In this document: positions 24,010 through 36,533 of the stretch, piece by piece
How positions within the stretch are numbered: position 1 is the stretch's first letter
Layout of the letters: each line of letters opens with the position of its first letter
Source: Dendrolimus kikuchii
Taxonomy: Eukaryota; Arthropoda; Insecta; Lepidoptera; Lasiocampidae
Direction of reading: 5' to 3'
Assembly (NCBI GenBank): GCA_019925095.2
Contig: CM034389.1
Location: 16,250,435 to 16,314,434 of the forward strand
Length of the DNA: 64,000 nucleotides
Translations under genes and position numbers: made by a program
Notes under the pieces: generated by a model
Told to the model about the DNA's origin: nothing
Seen by the model: the letters and a program-made list of their open reading frames with translations, nothing else
The model's database searches: none

Positions 24010-24345
24010 GCTTATTATAAAAAGCGCAAGATTTTGCGCTGGAAGTTGTTTAATAAAATTGGGAGCTGGGTTGCCCTAAAAAGCGCTATATCTAGCTCCG
24101 AAAGCGCTAAATTGGCAGATCTGGTGAGCCAAGTGCCGGGGAAGTCCCGTAAACGAGAGAGCGAGCGAGGATATACCTCGTCCTCCGACGACCTCGTCCC
24201 TCTAATACCTAAAATCGCGTTCTGTGCATCGGGAAGTGCGATGTTCCGAGACGCCATTAATGGAGGCAAACTTAAGTTTGCATCGAACTATACCTCTGCT
24301 CTCCACGTAGCTGGGCATCGCTGCCTCTATTTGTGGTCTGTGTAA
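24010..24345 (+). other. unassigned coding-like block
   Basis: A 103-codon plus-strand frame (24034-24345) lies in a GC-richer island and includes a serine/basic region (SSSESAKLADL, GKSRKRESERG, TSSSDDLVP). The opposite strand is also open for 84 codons. Composition and serine-rich character are reminiscent of retroelement gag/ORF1 proteins, but no zinc knuckle or other motif proves this. It directly precedes the foldback element at 24555. Confidence 0.25.
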
Positions 24346-24554
24346 AAAATATTAATAAATAATTTTAGAGTAGACTATGGATGTTTTTTTGGTTCCGGAA
24401 CGATGAATTCGTCGTTTTTTTGTTTGATAAAATAAAATATGTTACATAAAAAATGCATTCATTAAAATGCACCTAACCTAACCAAACCATAATTTGCAGT
24501 AAACCTGCGAAAAATCGAAATATGTGCTGGGACACATTAGATGTGAAACTTCAA

Positions 24555-25052
24555 CGAACAAGTGGAAAGACGAATGGCGACGGACGAGTGGAGAAACGAA
24601 TCGCAACGGACAAGTGTAAAAACGAATGGCAACGGATAAGTGTAAAAACGAATGGCAACGGATAAGTGGAAAAACGAATCGCAACGGACAAGTGGAAAAA
24701 CGAATCGCAACGGACAAGTGGAAAAACTTCAACTGACAAGTGACAAAATGAATCGCAATAAAATTTTAACTTGAAGTTTTACGGGTAGATTGTTAATGTA
24801 CTTGTCCAATTTGAAAACCTGCCCGTAAAACTTCAAGTTAAAATTTTGTTACGATTCATTTTGTCACTTGTCACTTGAAGTTTTTCCACTTGTCCGTTGC
24901 GATTCGTTTTTCCTCTTGTCCGTTGCGATACGTTTTTCCACTTAGCCGTTGCCATTCGTTTTTACACTTATCCGTTGCTATTCGTTTTTACACTTGTCCG
25001 TTGCGATTCGTTTTTCCACTCGTCCGTCGCCATTCGTCTTTCCACTTGTCCG
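24555..25052. mobile_element. foldback-type element with tandem-repeat arms
   Basis: Two arms of about 200 bp (24555-24756 and 24843-25052) are inverted copies. Each is built from about seven tandem units of roughly 29 bp (core ACGGACAAGTGGAAAAACGA on the left, its complement on the right). The outermost 33 bp match exactly between arms. The centre has a second inverted pair (TGAAGTTTTACGGG and CCCGTAAAACTTCA) around a 30-bp loop. Apparent repetitive proteins on both strands are artefacts of the repeats. Arms made of short tandem units are the hallmark of Foldback (FB) elements. Confidence 0.75.
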
Positions 25053-27221
25053 TTTTTTAATGTCGTTTCTTACGAAACTATACCATTCCATAGGGTAAAA
25101 CTACCACATAATCATCATCATGTCACAACATGTAATCATCTTATTGGTCTTTTCTAGACTCATAGTAAAATAACATCATCTCATGGAATAAGTGACAAAT
25201 GCATCGTGTGTTGCTCGCAAGTGATTCATCTATCTGCAGAGTAGAAAGGTCTACCACACCTAATACGCCAAAATAACACTTATGTAGAGGTAACAAGGGC
25301 TTTTGTATAAAATGAAGTTTGTTTTAGAATGGTATACACCGGGGGCTTGTATATACGTGCCGTGGTCGCGTAAAGTTCACTCGTCTTGTTCCGGACCGCT
25401 TTTGCCAGATTGGATTTGTTTCCCCGCATGCTAATAACATAGGTACGTGAGGACTGACACCAACGGATTATCAGGATAAACGAAAATATGAACCCAGTGT
25501 CTGTTTTGAAAGAGCAGCGAAAAATATTATAAAATTTACACTTCACTGACACATTTCAGGGGGAAGCCTTTTTATTTAAATACTATGGCATACCTGGAGC
25601 TTTATATGTCATTTTTAAGGTTCTTTAGCTATTTTGGAAAAAATGGAATACATTAAGTCATCATGTCTGTATTCATCCATCTGTCTATGGGTGCTACAGC
25701 AATTTTCATCAATAAAGAAAGAAAGAAAAGGTGTATTTGTTGAAAGCAACAGACACACAAATAAATTAAATTAAAGGTAATATATATTTCTAAGTTGTAT
25801 GCCGCATTTAGAAACTGAAGAACTATTATTACTGTGCCGCATGTTATTTCGACACATCGCTGTTTTTCAGCGTCCATCTACTAAACCACGCAGATTTTCT
25901 AGAGACCTCAAAGAATGTTATTATTCTAGTAATCATTAAATACTTAAACGTAATATAAAAATGACCGCGCGTATTAAAATTTTGTAAAATTGTTAAGAAA
26001 AGAAAATAACCCATCACTTCGAGTAATTAGTGCTTCATTGATGACTTCCTGTAACTTCAGAGCATATTATAAACCTAAAAGGCTTGTTTTTACAGTGTGC
26101 ACTGTGCATATGGCAGCCGTAAATTCTATCTTAGGTAGAGTGGGATGAGTTTAATTTTCTCTCCTATCCTTTGAGTTACGAGTAGAATACGAGCAATATG
26201 CAAGCGACGACTGCATGAGCGTGTAAATTGTTAGAGTTGGTTGTGCGGTTGCAATTTTCGCAGTTGTATAAAATATTATCAGACGAAGCACTAGACTCGG
26301 TTACGAAGGGATGGGTGCGCTTCTCTTCGATAGTTAGGCACGTTTCATCACGTGATAAGATTGTATTGCTACATACATACGCTTATATCATATAAAGTAT
26401 TTAATGTTGATTTAGGAATTATATTCTATAAATAGGATCGGAAGTGTATCATAGATACTTACAATAATGGTATCTATGTTGAGTGGTCTTTTGCTCCCTT
26501 TGTTTAGTGAAACAACAGGCTCCAGGCTGAGTATGACTTCTAGAAACGTAAATTTCGTAGATGAAGTTTCTGTTACTTTCTGCGGTGTGGGTGTCTGGGA
26601 TCGGCCTCATAGTTATTCATTATATATACCAAAAGTGTAACTGGTTAAGCTTACAGCTGTAATAAGGCTTACGGTTTATAAACTTACAGAATGTCGTAGC
26701 CTCATAAAGTTTGTACGAGCATACCTAACTATAACGTCGTAAGTTGGTACAAATAAAGGGAGTCAAGCAGCGCATTGCTGTACTTTAAATAATTTTCTTT
26801 TTTAAATTGTATAACAAACGAGTTGGCTGGAGGTGGGCGCTAACAACTGCTATACAGTATTATACTACAGCAGTTTACGATACCAAATTGTTTCTGTATA
26901 TTATGTTAATGGTTTCGAATAAATTCTTTAATAACTGTTTAAACGTGAAAATCGACAAGATTATCAATGTATGACATCCGTCAGATCATCAAAGCAGTTT
27001 GCCTAGTATCTTTAAAATGTAAATCTTCAAAAGTAAAAGAATTTTAAGAAATTATTCATTTGGAAATATTCAGTTAAGTTATTCATTATATTTTATGCAA
27101 AATAAGTTTCTCATAGTAAACATTATAACACATTTCAATGTTTAACGACTTTATTTAGAATTTTTTATTTAGGTAGTATTAGATTCCAGTAATAGTATTC
27201 CAAAGAAGATATATTTTTGTT
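25053..27221. other. intergenic DNA with one SINE trace
   Basis: AT-rich; a slightly GC-richer stretch at 26160-26360 has no frame. The only repeat seen is at 26575-26645. Confidence 0.4.
26575..26645 (+). mobile_element. tRNA-derived SINE fragment
   Basis: GTGTGGGTGTCTGGGATCGG CCTCA followed by AAAGTGTAACTGGTTAAG matches the middle of the SINE at 29987-30232. Confidence 0.45.
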
Positions 27222-27345
27222 TTCAGGCAAGCAACCTGGCACATAATCTACCTAATGATTAGCGATTCTTATCGCCCATAGACTTCTACTATGTGCTACA
27301 CCAACGGTTGCCGTCCTTAATGGAACTGTACAAGTCTGTTTACAC
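27222..27345 (-). mobile_element. decayed LINE/SINE 3' end
   Basis: The plus strand shows AGGCAAGCAACCTGGCAC, CGCCCATAGACTTCTACTAT and ACCAACGGTTGCCGTCC, the usual reversed order of a common Lepidopteran non-LTR 3' end. Heavily diverged. Confidence 0.35.
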
Positions 27346-27549
27346 CCATTTTAAAAATATATGGTCAGATTACAATTTTCGAAAACATATTATATCCAAA
27401 TTCAAGTCGTAGACAGTAGAGAAACCTTACATAAAAAATAATATAGCAATTACCTTATATGCTGGCAAAACTAAATATTTCAGAATAAATGTATTCGGCG
27501 AATGTAAATTCATTTCTGTTTAGCACAAATTTGGATCTGGAATTACGTT

Positions 27550-27770
27550 AAACTATTTCGTAGAACGTTTGGTATTAGCTACAGCTGTCAGATTTAGGCA
27601 AACAGTCGTGGAGCTCGTTTGGGTCGGAACTAGGATCCGCTCTGTTTCTCACATTAGTTCAATTCCGATGAATTGGTGCACTTGCCTGGGGAGCGGATGG
27701 ATTTCGTTAGACGTTGCACGCTGTTGTATTTGTAATGGACCTAGTTGCATGCGACACGTTTCAAACTGAA
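27550..27770. other. unassigned GC-richer block
   Basis: A 66-codon plus-strand frame (27569-27769) includes a cysteine-rich end but no known motif. No splice signals or partner repeats convincingly frame it. Confidence 0.15.
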
Positions 27771-28972
27771 GTATTTTGTATTAAGTTCTAGTAACAACTG
27801 TATTCTATTTAATGAATTTGCTTAATAAATGTAGGATAGGATTAAGTTTTACACTATTAACTTCTTTTCTTCATATTTATTATTATATTATAAGAAAAGT
27901 TGCCTTTTTGATCCTTTTCTATTGCAAGAGTTTAATTAAATAAGCTTTAGCTTACAGTTGATATTATGAGTACTATACGGACTATTATTTATATGCCACA
28001 GTATTTTTTCGTATTGTTTGAAGTATTAATTTTAATTCGTTAATATTTATAATTTTTTTGAACATGTGGGCTGAGGTCGTAAAGCGTTAACCATTCTCTA
28101 ACTTTTAAAGTATGAAGCGAAAAATTCTAAAAATATGAGGTGGCGGAGCTTAAAAAAAACTTTTATTAAAAATTAGTTTTAATAAGTTACGTTGAATTGA
28201 ATTAGATATGGAGTATTTACTTTTTTTTATCATTCTTTTTTAAAACATGGAACTAAATGATCAAAGCAATGGGCATTTTTCATCCCCAAACAATCCTTGT
28301 TCCATGAACGCGCAATTTGTTTTCAACAAATTGCACGATTTTTATTTAATATCATCAACGTACACGTTTTTTGAGGAAAATGATATCTGAATTCACATAT
28401 ACTAAGCACACACACACCAACACTTGATATATAAAACCCCATTTTCACCGATATTATAATCACATAAAATATATTGCCCAATATCCACCACGTATCTGGA
28501 TTAATCAATATTTCATCCTACTTCGTACATAAAAGAAGATAATGAGGTCAATTACTTTATCACAAATGAATAGGTATTGCTATTACCACAAAAATAGACT
28601 GAAATTATTTATGCGATGTGTTTCTTCGAGAAAATCTGTATTATCTGTGAATAGCCCTATTCTTTGTTACTTAGAAATCATAAATAATAGCAAAGAAGAA
28701 ATATATGAAAAAATTAGCTAAATGTCTATTGTCTGTGTTCCGAGGTGACAACGAACATCAGTTATTATTTCTTTTAGCTACGGAATCGTAAAACATAATA
28801 ATCTACATAGGGGAAACTATATAATTGTTGGCACAATGATTGCCGTTTTATTATTTCATTCAACACGTTTACAAATCTTAACCATTATTTTTTATTTTGT
28901 AGCCATACAATAGTAATAATAATGCTATTATATAGCAACTAAATAGAAAATAGTAAGATTTTTTCATATTCA
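27771..28972. other. AT-rich intergenic DNA
   Basis: Nothing recognised. Confidence 0.45.
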
Positions 28973-29312
28973 TACTTATATTATAAAGAGGAAAGGTTTG
29001 TATTTTTATGTTTTGTAACGAATAAACTCAAAAACTTTTGGACCGATTTCAAAAATTCATTCAACATTAGAATGATACATTATTCCAGATTAATATATTT
29101 TAGCTATTTTTAATTATTTATTGTTAAAAATAATTGGAATCGCTACTGAAACTTAAATAACATAACCCTAGCTGTTAAAAAAATTAGTGTTTCAGTGGGT
29201 CAGAGGATGATTTAGATTCACAATTAGACCCGGTATATGGCGCTGCAATTGGGTTGTATATTATATTTTTATTTTTTCAGGGCAGAGCAACGTTTGGCGG
29301 AACCTAGTCTAG
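28973..29312 (+). mobile_element. non-autonomous Helitron (Lep1-like)
   Basis: It starts CATACTTATATTATAAAGAG and ends GCAACGTTTGGCGGAACCTA followed by GTCTAGCTAGT. The body parallels 7848-8166 (AGTGGGTCAGAGGATGATTT, TATGGCGCTGCAATTGGG). Confidence 0.72.
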
Positions 29313-29597
29313 CTAGTCTTGAATAATTTGGTTGGGTACCAATTAAGGGGTGGGGTGCTAACAATGGTATAGTTTTTACCCTATTGCGTACTGTATTACA
29401 GAATTAGAAACTTTTATAGATGCTAAATAGCTGAATATGGCGAATTATACTCGAAGATACGTAAACTGAATCAAAGTACAAGAAAACTTCTAATTAAAAC
29501 CAACTTACTGAACACAGTAATTATTATATTTATTTAAATTAAAAAAAAAACAAAAGCTGATGCTTTACTACAATGAAATTATATTATCCTTACTGAT

Positions 29598-29803
29598 ATT
29601 AAATGGATCAATCAAATTGAACCATTTTGATTGAAAAGCACAGAACTGAAAGGACATGACGGTATTCAATGACGCAATAAATACAAACTTGAATCATTCA
29701 ATATGAACATTCAATGATTCAAGTTTGTGTTTATATATATATCGATCTCTATGTTTGGTTCACCCAAATTGAAAAACAGAAATGAATATCGTCTTATATC
29801 GGC
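29598..29803. mobile_element. MITE family 3, enlarged copy with nested hairpin
   Basis: Ends GATATTAAATGGATCAATCA and TCGTCTTATATC; body matches 39629-39761 in inverse orientation. About 70 extra bp near 29653-29720 include the hairpin AAACTTGAATCATT ... AATGATTCAAGTTT. Confidence 0.65.
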
Positions 29804-29986
29804 TTTACGTGTAGATTAAGTTTAATGAGTCAATTTAACTTTTTTTGAATAAAACAATAAAATTCCCATTTAACAAAATAGATACTATAAATCTAGTGTC
29901 ATGCTTTACCATTGATGTTGGGTACATGTCAGTTGGCATATATTTAAATTTAACAACTATTTGTGGTATCAATATTGGCATTATAA

Positions 29987-30232
29987 ATAAATAAATAATC
30001 GGCAGACAAACACACATATTGTATATCACCAAATTAAACAAGTTACGTTTATGTTACGGGTAATATACAACAGACTGCTCTGGGGCCGATCCCAGGCACC
30101 CAGATCATAAATAACGGAGAAAATACGTTTCTGAAATTGACTATACCAGGAATCGAACCCAGAGCCTCTGCGTTGCAGTGATGTAGGCTGGCAAAGGCTT
30201 AGCCCGCTCATCCACAGAGACCGTCAAATATA
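29987..30232 (-). mobile_element. tRNA-derived SINE, full-length copy
   Basis: The minus strand starts GACGGTCTCTGTGGATGAGC (A-box region GGCTAAGCC) and has a canonical B-box GGTTCGATTCC, then GTGCCTGGGATCGGCCCCAG. It ends GTTTGTCTGCCGATT with an ATTT tail (29987-30000). The A/B spacing and B-box show derivation from a tRNA gene. Confidence 0.82.
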
Positions 30233-30267
30233 TTATACCAACCTTTATTTCTTTGCGAGTCTGCTGC

Positions 30268-30582
30268 ACAGTTCCTTGCAGGAACGGAGAGACTATAATT
30301 TTCTGCGACCGGGTGGCCTATAGTAAGGAGCGACAAAACAACCCACAGCCAGGTGGTAGGGTACTTTCCAGTCTGGATGGCTACAACCCCTGGTCTAAAG
30401 TATCTCGCAATAATAACCTTTAGTAGTATTCCGACATTAGTGGCCAGGTTCCAGTCCCCCTTTAGAGAGCGGCAGCACATTGGTAGCATCTTTGGTGATA
30501 CAAATGTCCATAACCTGTCCGTAACCTGTTTGCATTAGGTGGGCCGTCTGCCTGTCTTCTGAACTCATGCAATAAAAAAAAC
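30268..30582 (+). mobile_element. A-tailed SINE-like repeat
   Basis: Sense orientation from CTTGCAGGAACGGAGAG to ATGCAATAAAAAAAA; its tail points towards the tail of the copy at 30905-31219. Confidence 0.78.
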
Positions 30583-30904
30583 TGTTGTGTGGCGGATTAT
30601 AGTATAAAAAGATACGTTTTTGCCCAGTTTCATTCTATACAATCAGTAGTTTCGTACAGTAATGTGTGTATTGTGTGCTGTGACATACATAGACAGTTGG
30701 ACTTGACAATGATATAAATGTTGTGTTTTTACTAAAATGGTTAGGGAACCCTGATAAATTGAAAGTGTCTGATTATTTTTTAAATATTTATTGAAATTTT
30801 TATCCATTTATTATAATTATCCTACATTTTTATTTATGACGTCATGTATCATCTGTAAATAATAATAGGTAAGTATGAAAATTGGTGAAATTAAAACTAG
30901 TTCA

Positions 30905-31219
30905 AATTTTTTTTATTGCAGGAGTTCAGCAGACAGGCAGACGGCCCACTTGATGGAAAGAGGTCACCGTCGCCTATGGACATTTGCAACACCAAAGGTG
31001 CTACAAATGCGCTGCTGCTCTCTTAAGGGAGACTGGAACCTGGCCACTAATGCCGGAACACAACTCAAGGTTGTTATGGCGGCATACTCTAGACCAGGGG
31101 TGGTAGCCATCCAGTCGGGCAAATACCCTACCACCTGGTTGTGGGTTGTTTTGTCGCCTCTTACGACAGGCCACCCGGCCGCAGGAAATTGTATTCTTTC
31201 TCCGTTCCTGCTCGGATAG
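30905..31219 (-). mobile_element. A-tailed SINE-like repeat, best-preserved copy
   Basis: Full unit on the minus strand, close to the 16375-16684 copy; long frames open on both strands. With 30268-30582 it makes an inverted pair about 320 bp apart. Confidence 0.82.
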
Positions 31220-32347
31220 AAATATTAACAAAGACTAAAGATTTTAATTGTATAAACAGAAGACCTTGAATTATTTCCTTACTTAAATATACGTAATATA
31301 GGAGGGAACTCCTTACTACAATATACCACTTTTGATATTAGAGTCATTAAATCAAATATTTATTAGAAGGAACAGTGTCTTGCAAGTGCTGCATAATTCT
31401 CCAGAAAGTACGCATGTTCTACGCAAGTCCCTATATACGTATCGGTACAAAATAGGGGTATCCTTGCTTTGAAAGTGTCGCCTCGGGCACTAGACGGGGC
31501 TTTTAACACGTAATTGCATTAATATGTCCCGACATACGACACCTACGAAATTAGATGAGCCTACACCCCCTGCGTTGATTATGTTTCTTTCACGGGGACC
31601 TTATATTACGAGAGGTAGAGGGACATCCCTCTGGAAGTAAAAATTTAACAACGTACGTATACAAGAATAAAATGCCGTGAGTTGCTATCAATAATTCCTG
31701 TTTTCTTAGTTAGACTAAATGAATCAAAACTTTAAAAAACCTATTTAATTTCTTTATTATTGACTTTCCAGTATTAGCAATTAATATGGTCCAAAAAATA
31801 TAAAAAATAAATAAAACCTCAAAAAGTGTGTGGAATGCAAAGCATCATAGCGCTTTTAAAAGCTTTTTAGATTTATGTTTTGCCTGGTGGGATTTTATTC
31901 CTAGTATTTTTCTTTCATGATATTACGTTTTCCAATATATTGACTTCGTATCAAATTTTTGGAAAAAAGGATTACAGCTTAAGTGAGAACATAAAAATAT
32001 ACAATAAATGCTTTTTACATTTGTCCATAATAACAGTCCCTACGCGTTCCTCTTCTAGAATCGAGCCTACCCAATTTTTATGTGAACGGATGGAATAACC
32101 GCTACTCTTGTTTAAGGCGGATTGGCAGGTTGATTATCTCGATGTGCAACCTGCACATCACGATATTTTTTTCACAATGAGCAAATTGTGATGAAATGCT
32201 AAAAAAAGTAAAGCTAAAGTAATTCATGCCGGTTGACTCGCAGATGCGTTAGATTATAATAATAAAAATTACATAATAATATATGAGTCCCAAATCGCCG
32301 TCAGATAGGATCATTCCCAAAACGCGGGCCGCATTCCCTCGTTGAAT
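31220..32347. other. intergenic DNA without recognised features
   Basis: A GC-richer stretch at 31400-31640 has no frame or repeat partner. Confidence 0.4.
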
Positions 32348-32367
32348 GGCAGCGCTAATGCGCTGCC
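32348..32367. repeat. perfect GC-rich hairpin
   Basis: GGCAGCGC, loop TAAT, GCGCTGCC. It sits in a small GC-rich patch (ACGCGGGCCGCATTCCC upstream) that may be a retroelement remnant. Confidence 0.6.
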
Positions 32368-32424
32368 CTGTATATTATATAAAAAACAAAATAATATTGT
32401 TTCAACTGAACACTAATATATATG

Positions 32425-32460
32425 AATAATAATAGTCAATATATATTGACTATTATTATT
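32425..32460. repeat. 36-bp perfect palindrome
   Basis: AATAATAATAGTCAATAT is followed directly by its exact reverse complement, with no loop. Confidence 0.85.
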
Positions 32461-32498
32461 GAAATATGAATATTACTTTATTTTTAAAATATGTTCCG

Positions 32499-32830
32499 TC
32501 AATATTTGAGTTTCAAGTGATATTGCATCCGGCTGGAAGTCTGCAGATCGCAGTATCGATTTACGCCGACATCGCAGCCTCTGTTGTTGACATACTCCAT
32601 CGTTTTCTGCAGTGTCGTAGGCCTGTAGCTCAATCCTATTTTCATTTTCGATTTGCTGCCTCCAAGAGATAGCACATTGGTCAGTAATTGAACCACGGGC
32701 GTCTTTGATATATCGCTTCTTTTATCGGATTGGACGGACGCAATAACAGACCGTTGATTGCTTCGAAGTGGACTCGGGAGATTGATTATTTTCTCATTAC
32801 GCCGTCCAGGCACAGTTGTTTCCCTGACAT
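32499..32830 (-). other. unassigned coding-like block
   Basis: The minus-strand frame is open from about 32840 to 32499 (over 110 codons), with non-repetitive, protein-like composition (for example INLPSPLRSNQRSVIASV, LSLGGSKSKMK, LSYRPTTLQKTMEYVNN). GC content is well above the flanks. An AG at 32848 and a GTAAAT at about 32556 could be splice sites, but the polypyrimidine tract is poor. I do not recognise the family. It could be an exon of an unseen minus-strand gene downstream of the DIP-like gene, or a fossil transposon ORF. Confidence 0.3.
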
Positions 32831-33173
32831 TGTCACCTATATTCTGTTAATTTTTACATCTACCTTTCATTTATAGCTATCAAATTAATTTGATCTTACA
32901 TTGTGTTTTTGTAGACATGTAACATTAGCCCCTAAATTACCCATCGATGAGTTATAACTCCCAATATCAGAATGGGAAAAAAATGATAACCAACCACAAC
33001 TGTCAAAGGATTGGCGAGTTTCACACTTTAGATATCGCCATATACACAGGTTTTCTCGCGATGTATACCTTCACTACTAATATAATTATGGTAATATAAA
33101 TAATACATTTAATAGACATGTATATTCGACCAAAAAACTACTTAAAGGGTGAAAGACCTATTAGTCTTAAGTG

Positions 33174-33934
33174 ATGCTGAAGATCGACCTTCACCCATTT
33201 CATAATCAGAATAAATTTAAGATTGAAACATTATTAATAATAATTAAAACCAAATAAATATTGAAATAAGTATGTACCTATATAATATAAGTTTCAAAAA
33301 AAATTGTACGCCCAACCGGAAAAAAACATGTGCTCAGTATAAAATAACAAGACCTATTTGTATAACCATGTTTTTATGCAATAAATTATTTGATTTGATT
33401 GCACATATTTTTTATCAAATTATATTGATTTATGAACTCGCATGTGATAGCTTACCAAACGAAAAGTGTTCATGACTATTTTTGAAGTCTTCAAAGTATG
33501 GCAATCTTTGATTATATAACCTCAAAGATGGTAATAATATTCCATGAATGACTTTTTGCAGGCAAGCCTATACGGTTATTTCTTTAATTAAATTATCTTT
33601 CTCATGATACCATTTTTTAATCGGTTAATAGGACAATGTAGTACCTATATTGACTTACCTATTCATAACTACCTGCCAGGTAGCCATGAACAAAAATACG
33701 TAGGCAGGACTATCAAGGGATATTCTCCATGTTAAAAACTCTCAGTTGAAACTATGTTCAGTTATCAAGAGAGCAAACGTTATTAAAAAAAATGATTAAA
33801 ATAATTTAATTAAAAATAGCCGTGAGCATTTTTCGATTGGTAAGCTATCACAAGCATGTTTATAAATCAATATAATTTGATAAACAATATGTCGCATTTG
33901 GTTATCAGATAGATGAAGGTCGATCTTCACCGTC
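33174..33934. mobile_element. MITE-like element with long inverted arms
   Basis: CTGAAGATCGACCTTCACCC at the left is complementary to GATGAAGGTCGATCTTCACC at the right. The inner arm 33408-33480 (TTATCAAATTATATTGATTT, TGTGATAGCTTACCAA) is complementary to 33812-33885. The left arm is longer by about 180 bp, suggesting a nested insertion. Confidence 0.6.
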
Positions 33935-36533
33935 TTCTCTACTATATTCTATAAATAAGATTTGATTATTATCCTCTATTTCTTACCCTACTAATTTCGA
34001 GTAGAATCGTAGAAAATAAACCTCATGAAGGTAGCTCAGTTGATTTAGCTATTTTTTTCACTGCATCTAGTATTTCTTTTATTTTAGAATCAATTCGAAC
34101 TCACGTCACTAGAATGAGATGTGAATGCTTTAATTCTGTATAGATAGATCCTTTTTCTGTTTAGAAAAAAGCGCGTATTTATATAAAAGCCTATGAATAA
34201 AAAAATTAAGTGAATTTTGATATAAAGTAATACAGTACAGTGAAGAAAACTTAGGTTATATTATATTCTACCTATAATACTAAGGTATAGTCTACTAAGG
34301 TACAGAAATAGTCTTAAGGTATTATAGGTCATAGAAATCCATGGATAATGTTCCTAGAAGGCTGGCTACGTTACTTCGCTGGATCATCAGAACCAGCCCT
34401 CTGATCTCCCGATGAATCTATAAGTCGTTTTGAAATATCTATGTAGAGGCTCGTGACCTCAGGGCCCCACGGTCTAAATAAAACATAAGAAATATTGTTA
34501 TTTATATGTAACTTGTTAGAAATATTATTTTAAGTTAGCCTTGAACAATGGTTGTCTACGGACACTGTATGTCTACGCCGCTAAATCGGTATTGCAAAAA
34601 GCAAGCATTAATGTGAAAATATTGTCGGTCAAGCCGGTCGTCCGTCCACAACGGCCAAAGCTCATAAATAAACAAAACTGGATGGTGTGTCGAAAAGTTC
34701 CCAAAAAAACTCTCGAAAACGTAAAATTTACAGCCGGGAATTTCAGTCGAGTTTTAATTAACCATATGGTGGACTGCTAGGTGGACTGCTGTGGGAATAT
34801 TATTTTAATACTTTCTAGAATCCAAATCTGATAATATCATATAATAGTTATTTAAGTTGTATTTAGTGATATACCTAAGTATATAATAAGACGGAATGAA
34901 AATCATCTAACAAAATTATAATGTTAAAGGTAGGTTAAAAAAGTGATGAATGGATTTTGTATGAAGGATGATATGAAATTTTGTGGTGTGACAGAGAACG
35001 TATGCCAAAGAAAAATGTAAAAGAAAACAAGATATTGCGCAAAACTCAAATGATCAAAAACAGTCGAAAAGAGAGGAGTGAATAGGATATTTATGGATGA
35101 ATAAATACTCTTATTAATCAATATGTATACTAAATTAGATCAATAAGTTTTCTTTTCTGTCATTTATTCTGAAATAATCCTTAATATTTCCTTATTAATT
35201 CCTCGCCACACAGGTGAAGGAGGAGCTTACGGTAGACGTAACGAAATAAGGGCCCTATTGCATAACCAATGTTGTATCATATTAATAATTGTATAAACAG
35301 TAGTTTAAAATATTTTAATATTATATTTTAAAAGGAACAGCAAAATATTTTGGCCCGCTGTTCTTTTATAATAAATATACTTGTAAAGTTTACTGCAGCA
35401 GTATATATTCTATTATATCCAATATCATGAAGAACTAGCTATTACCAGTGGCTTGGTACGTGTTATTTTTTACTACACGGTAGATATTGGGTGTGTTTAT
35501 GGGTGTAATTGCAGATTGCAAACAAGGAGCCTCTTGTAGCAACTTGAAACACATTTCAATGAATTGAAACAATAAATAACCTTAAAAATACATCGCACTA
35601 TATTCCTTCTTTACCTTGGGATAGATGATTTTGCTAAAATTTAAAAACAATATATTTTCTTAATTTTTTACCACATACCTAAGTGTGAAATTTTATATCC
35701 TAACTTCAGGATCTGTAGCTAGGCTTCTATTTAACCCCTTGGTGTATTGTTGTATTGTGTATTATTTTCAAAACAATACCTAGGTAGTCTATATCGGTCC
35801 CCAAGTAATCATAGTATTTTTTTGTCAAATTTTATCAGCCGTTACCTTCACGTTTATATTATTATATCGGTTATACAATAACATGTGTATAATATGAGGC
35901 ACAAGCATATCTAATTACGACTCACTCTGACAAAATTATATTCATGTAAAACTCATTCATATTTTCTACCATTATCATCTGTAAACATACCCAAATATTC
36001 CACAATTTCCTTTTTTCACAATCATACCTATATAACCTCACTTTCTCAATATTGTTTTAGGACAGCAAGACCAAAATAATACAATTATACTGTATTAAGT
36101 CAACATTTCAGTATAACCAAAAAGTTTATTTGTTTGTTGAACTTTGCGTGGCTCATTTGCATATATAGCAACAAAACAGTCGTGTGTGAGTTGGCAAACG
36201 TGGAATGGCAAAGTTCCCTTCGTATAATGAAGATGAGCAAAGATGTTGAGTAATCCGCCACGTAGGAGCAGAAAGTTGAAACAAACCGCAATCCAGGCCG
36301 TCTTCGAACTTCGCTTGTACGACTTGACGCTTTTTCAGCTGGGACGTGTGTCGCTACTTACCCTTACTTTGTTACACATATTTGTGAAAAGAACATAAGT
36401 AACTCAACTAACACTTACCATAAAACGTGAGCATCTTACAATTTATTTCACATTGTCTTTACAATTTTTTGACTACCGTTGCTTCTGTAGATTCTTGTGT
36501 CTATAAGGTAACTTATCTGATTTCTATTAAGGT
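33935..36533. other. AT-rich intergenic DNA
   Basis: Short frames (34541-34780 plus, 36100-36291 minus) match no family. A GC-richer patch at 36230-36370 remains unexplained. Confidence 0.4.

Noticed and set aside
24478..25157. Repetitive HLSVAIRFSTCPLRFVFP-type proteins on both strands
   Set aside because: They arise from the 29-bp tandem units of the foldback element; the same peptide comes from both inverted arms.
36100..36370. Possible untranslated exon (GC-richer, with GTAAGT on the minus strand)
   Set aside because: Only a donor-like hexamer supports it; no initiator, frame or acceptor was found.
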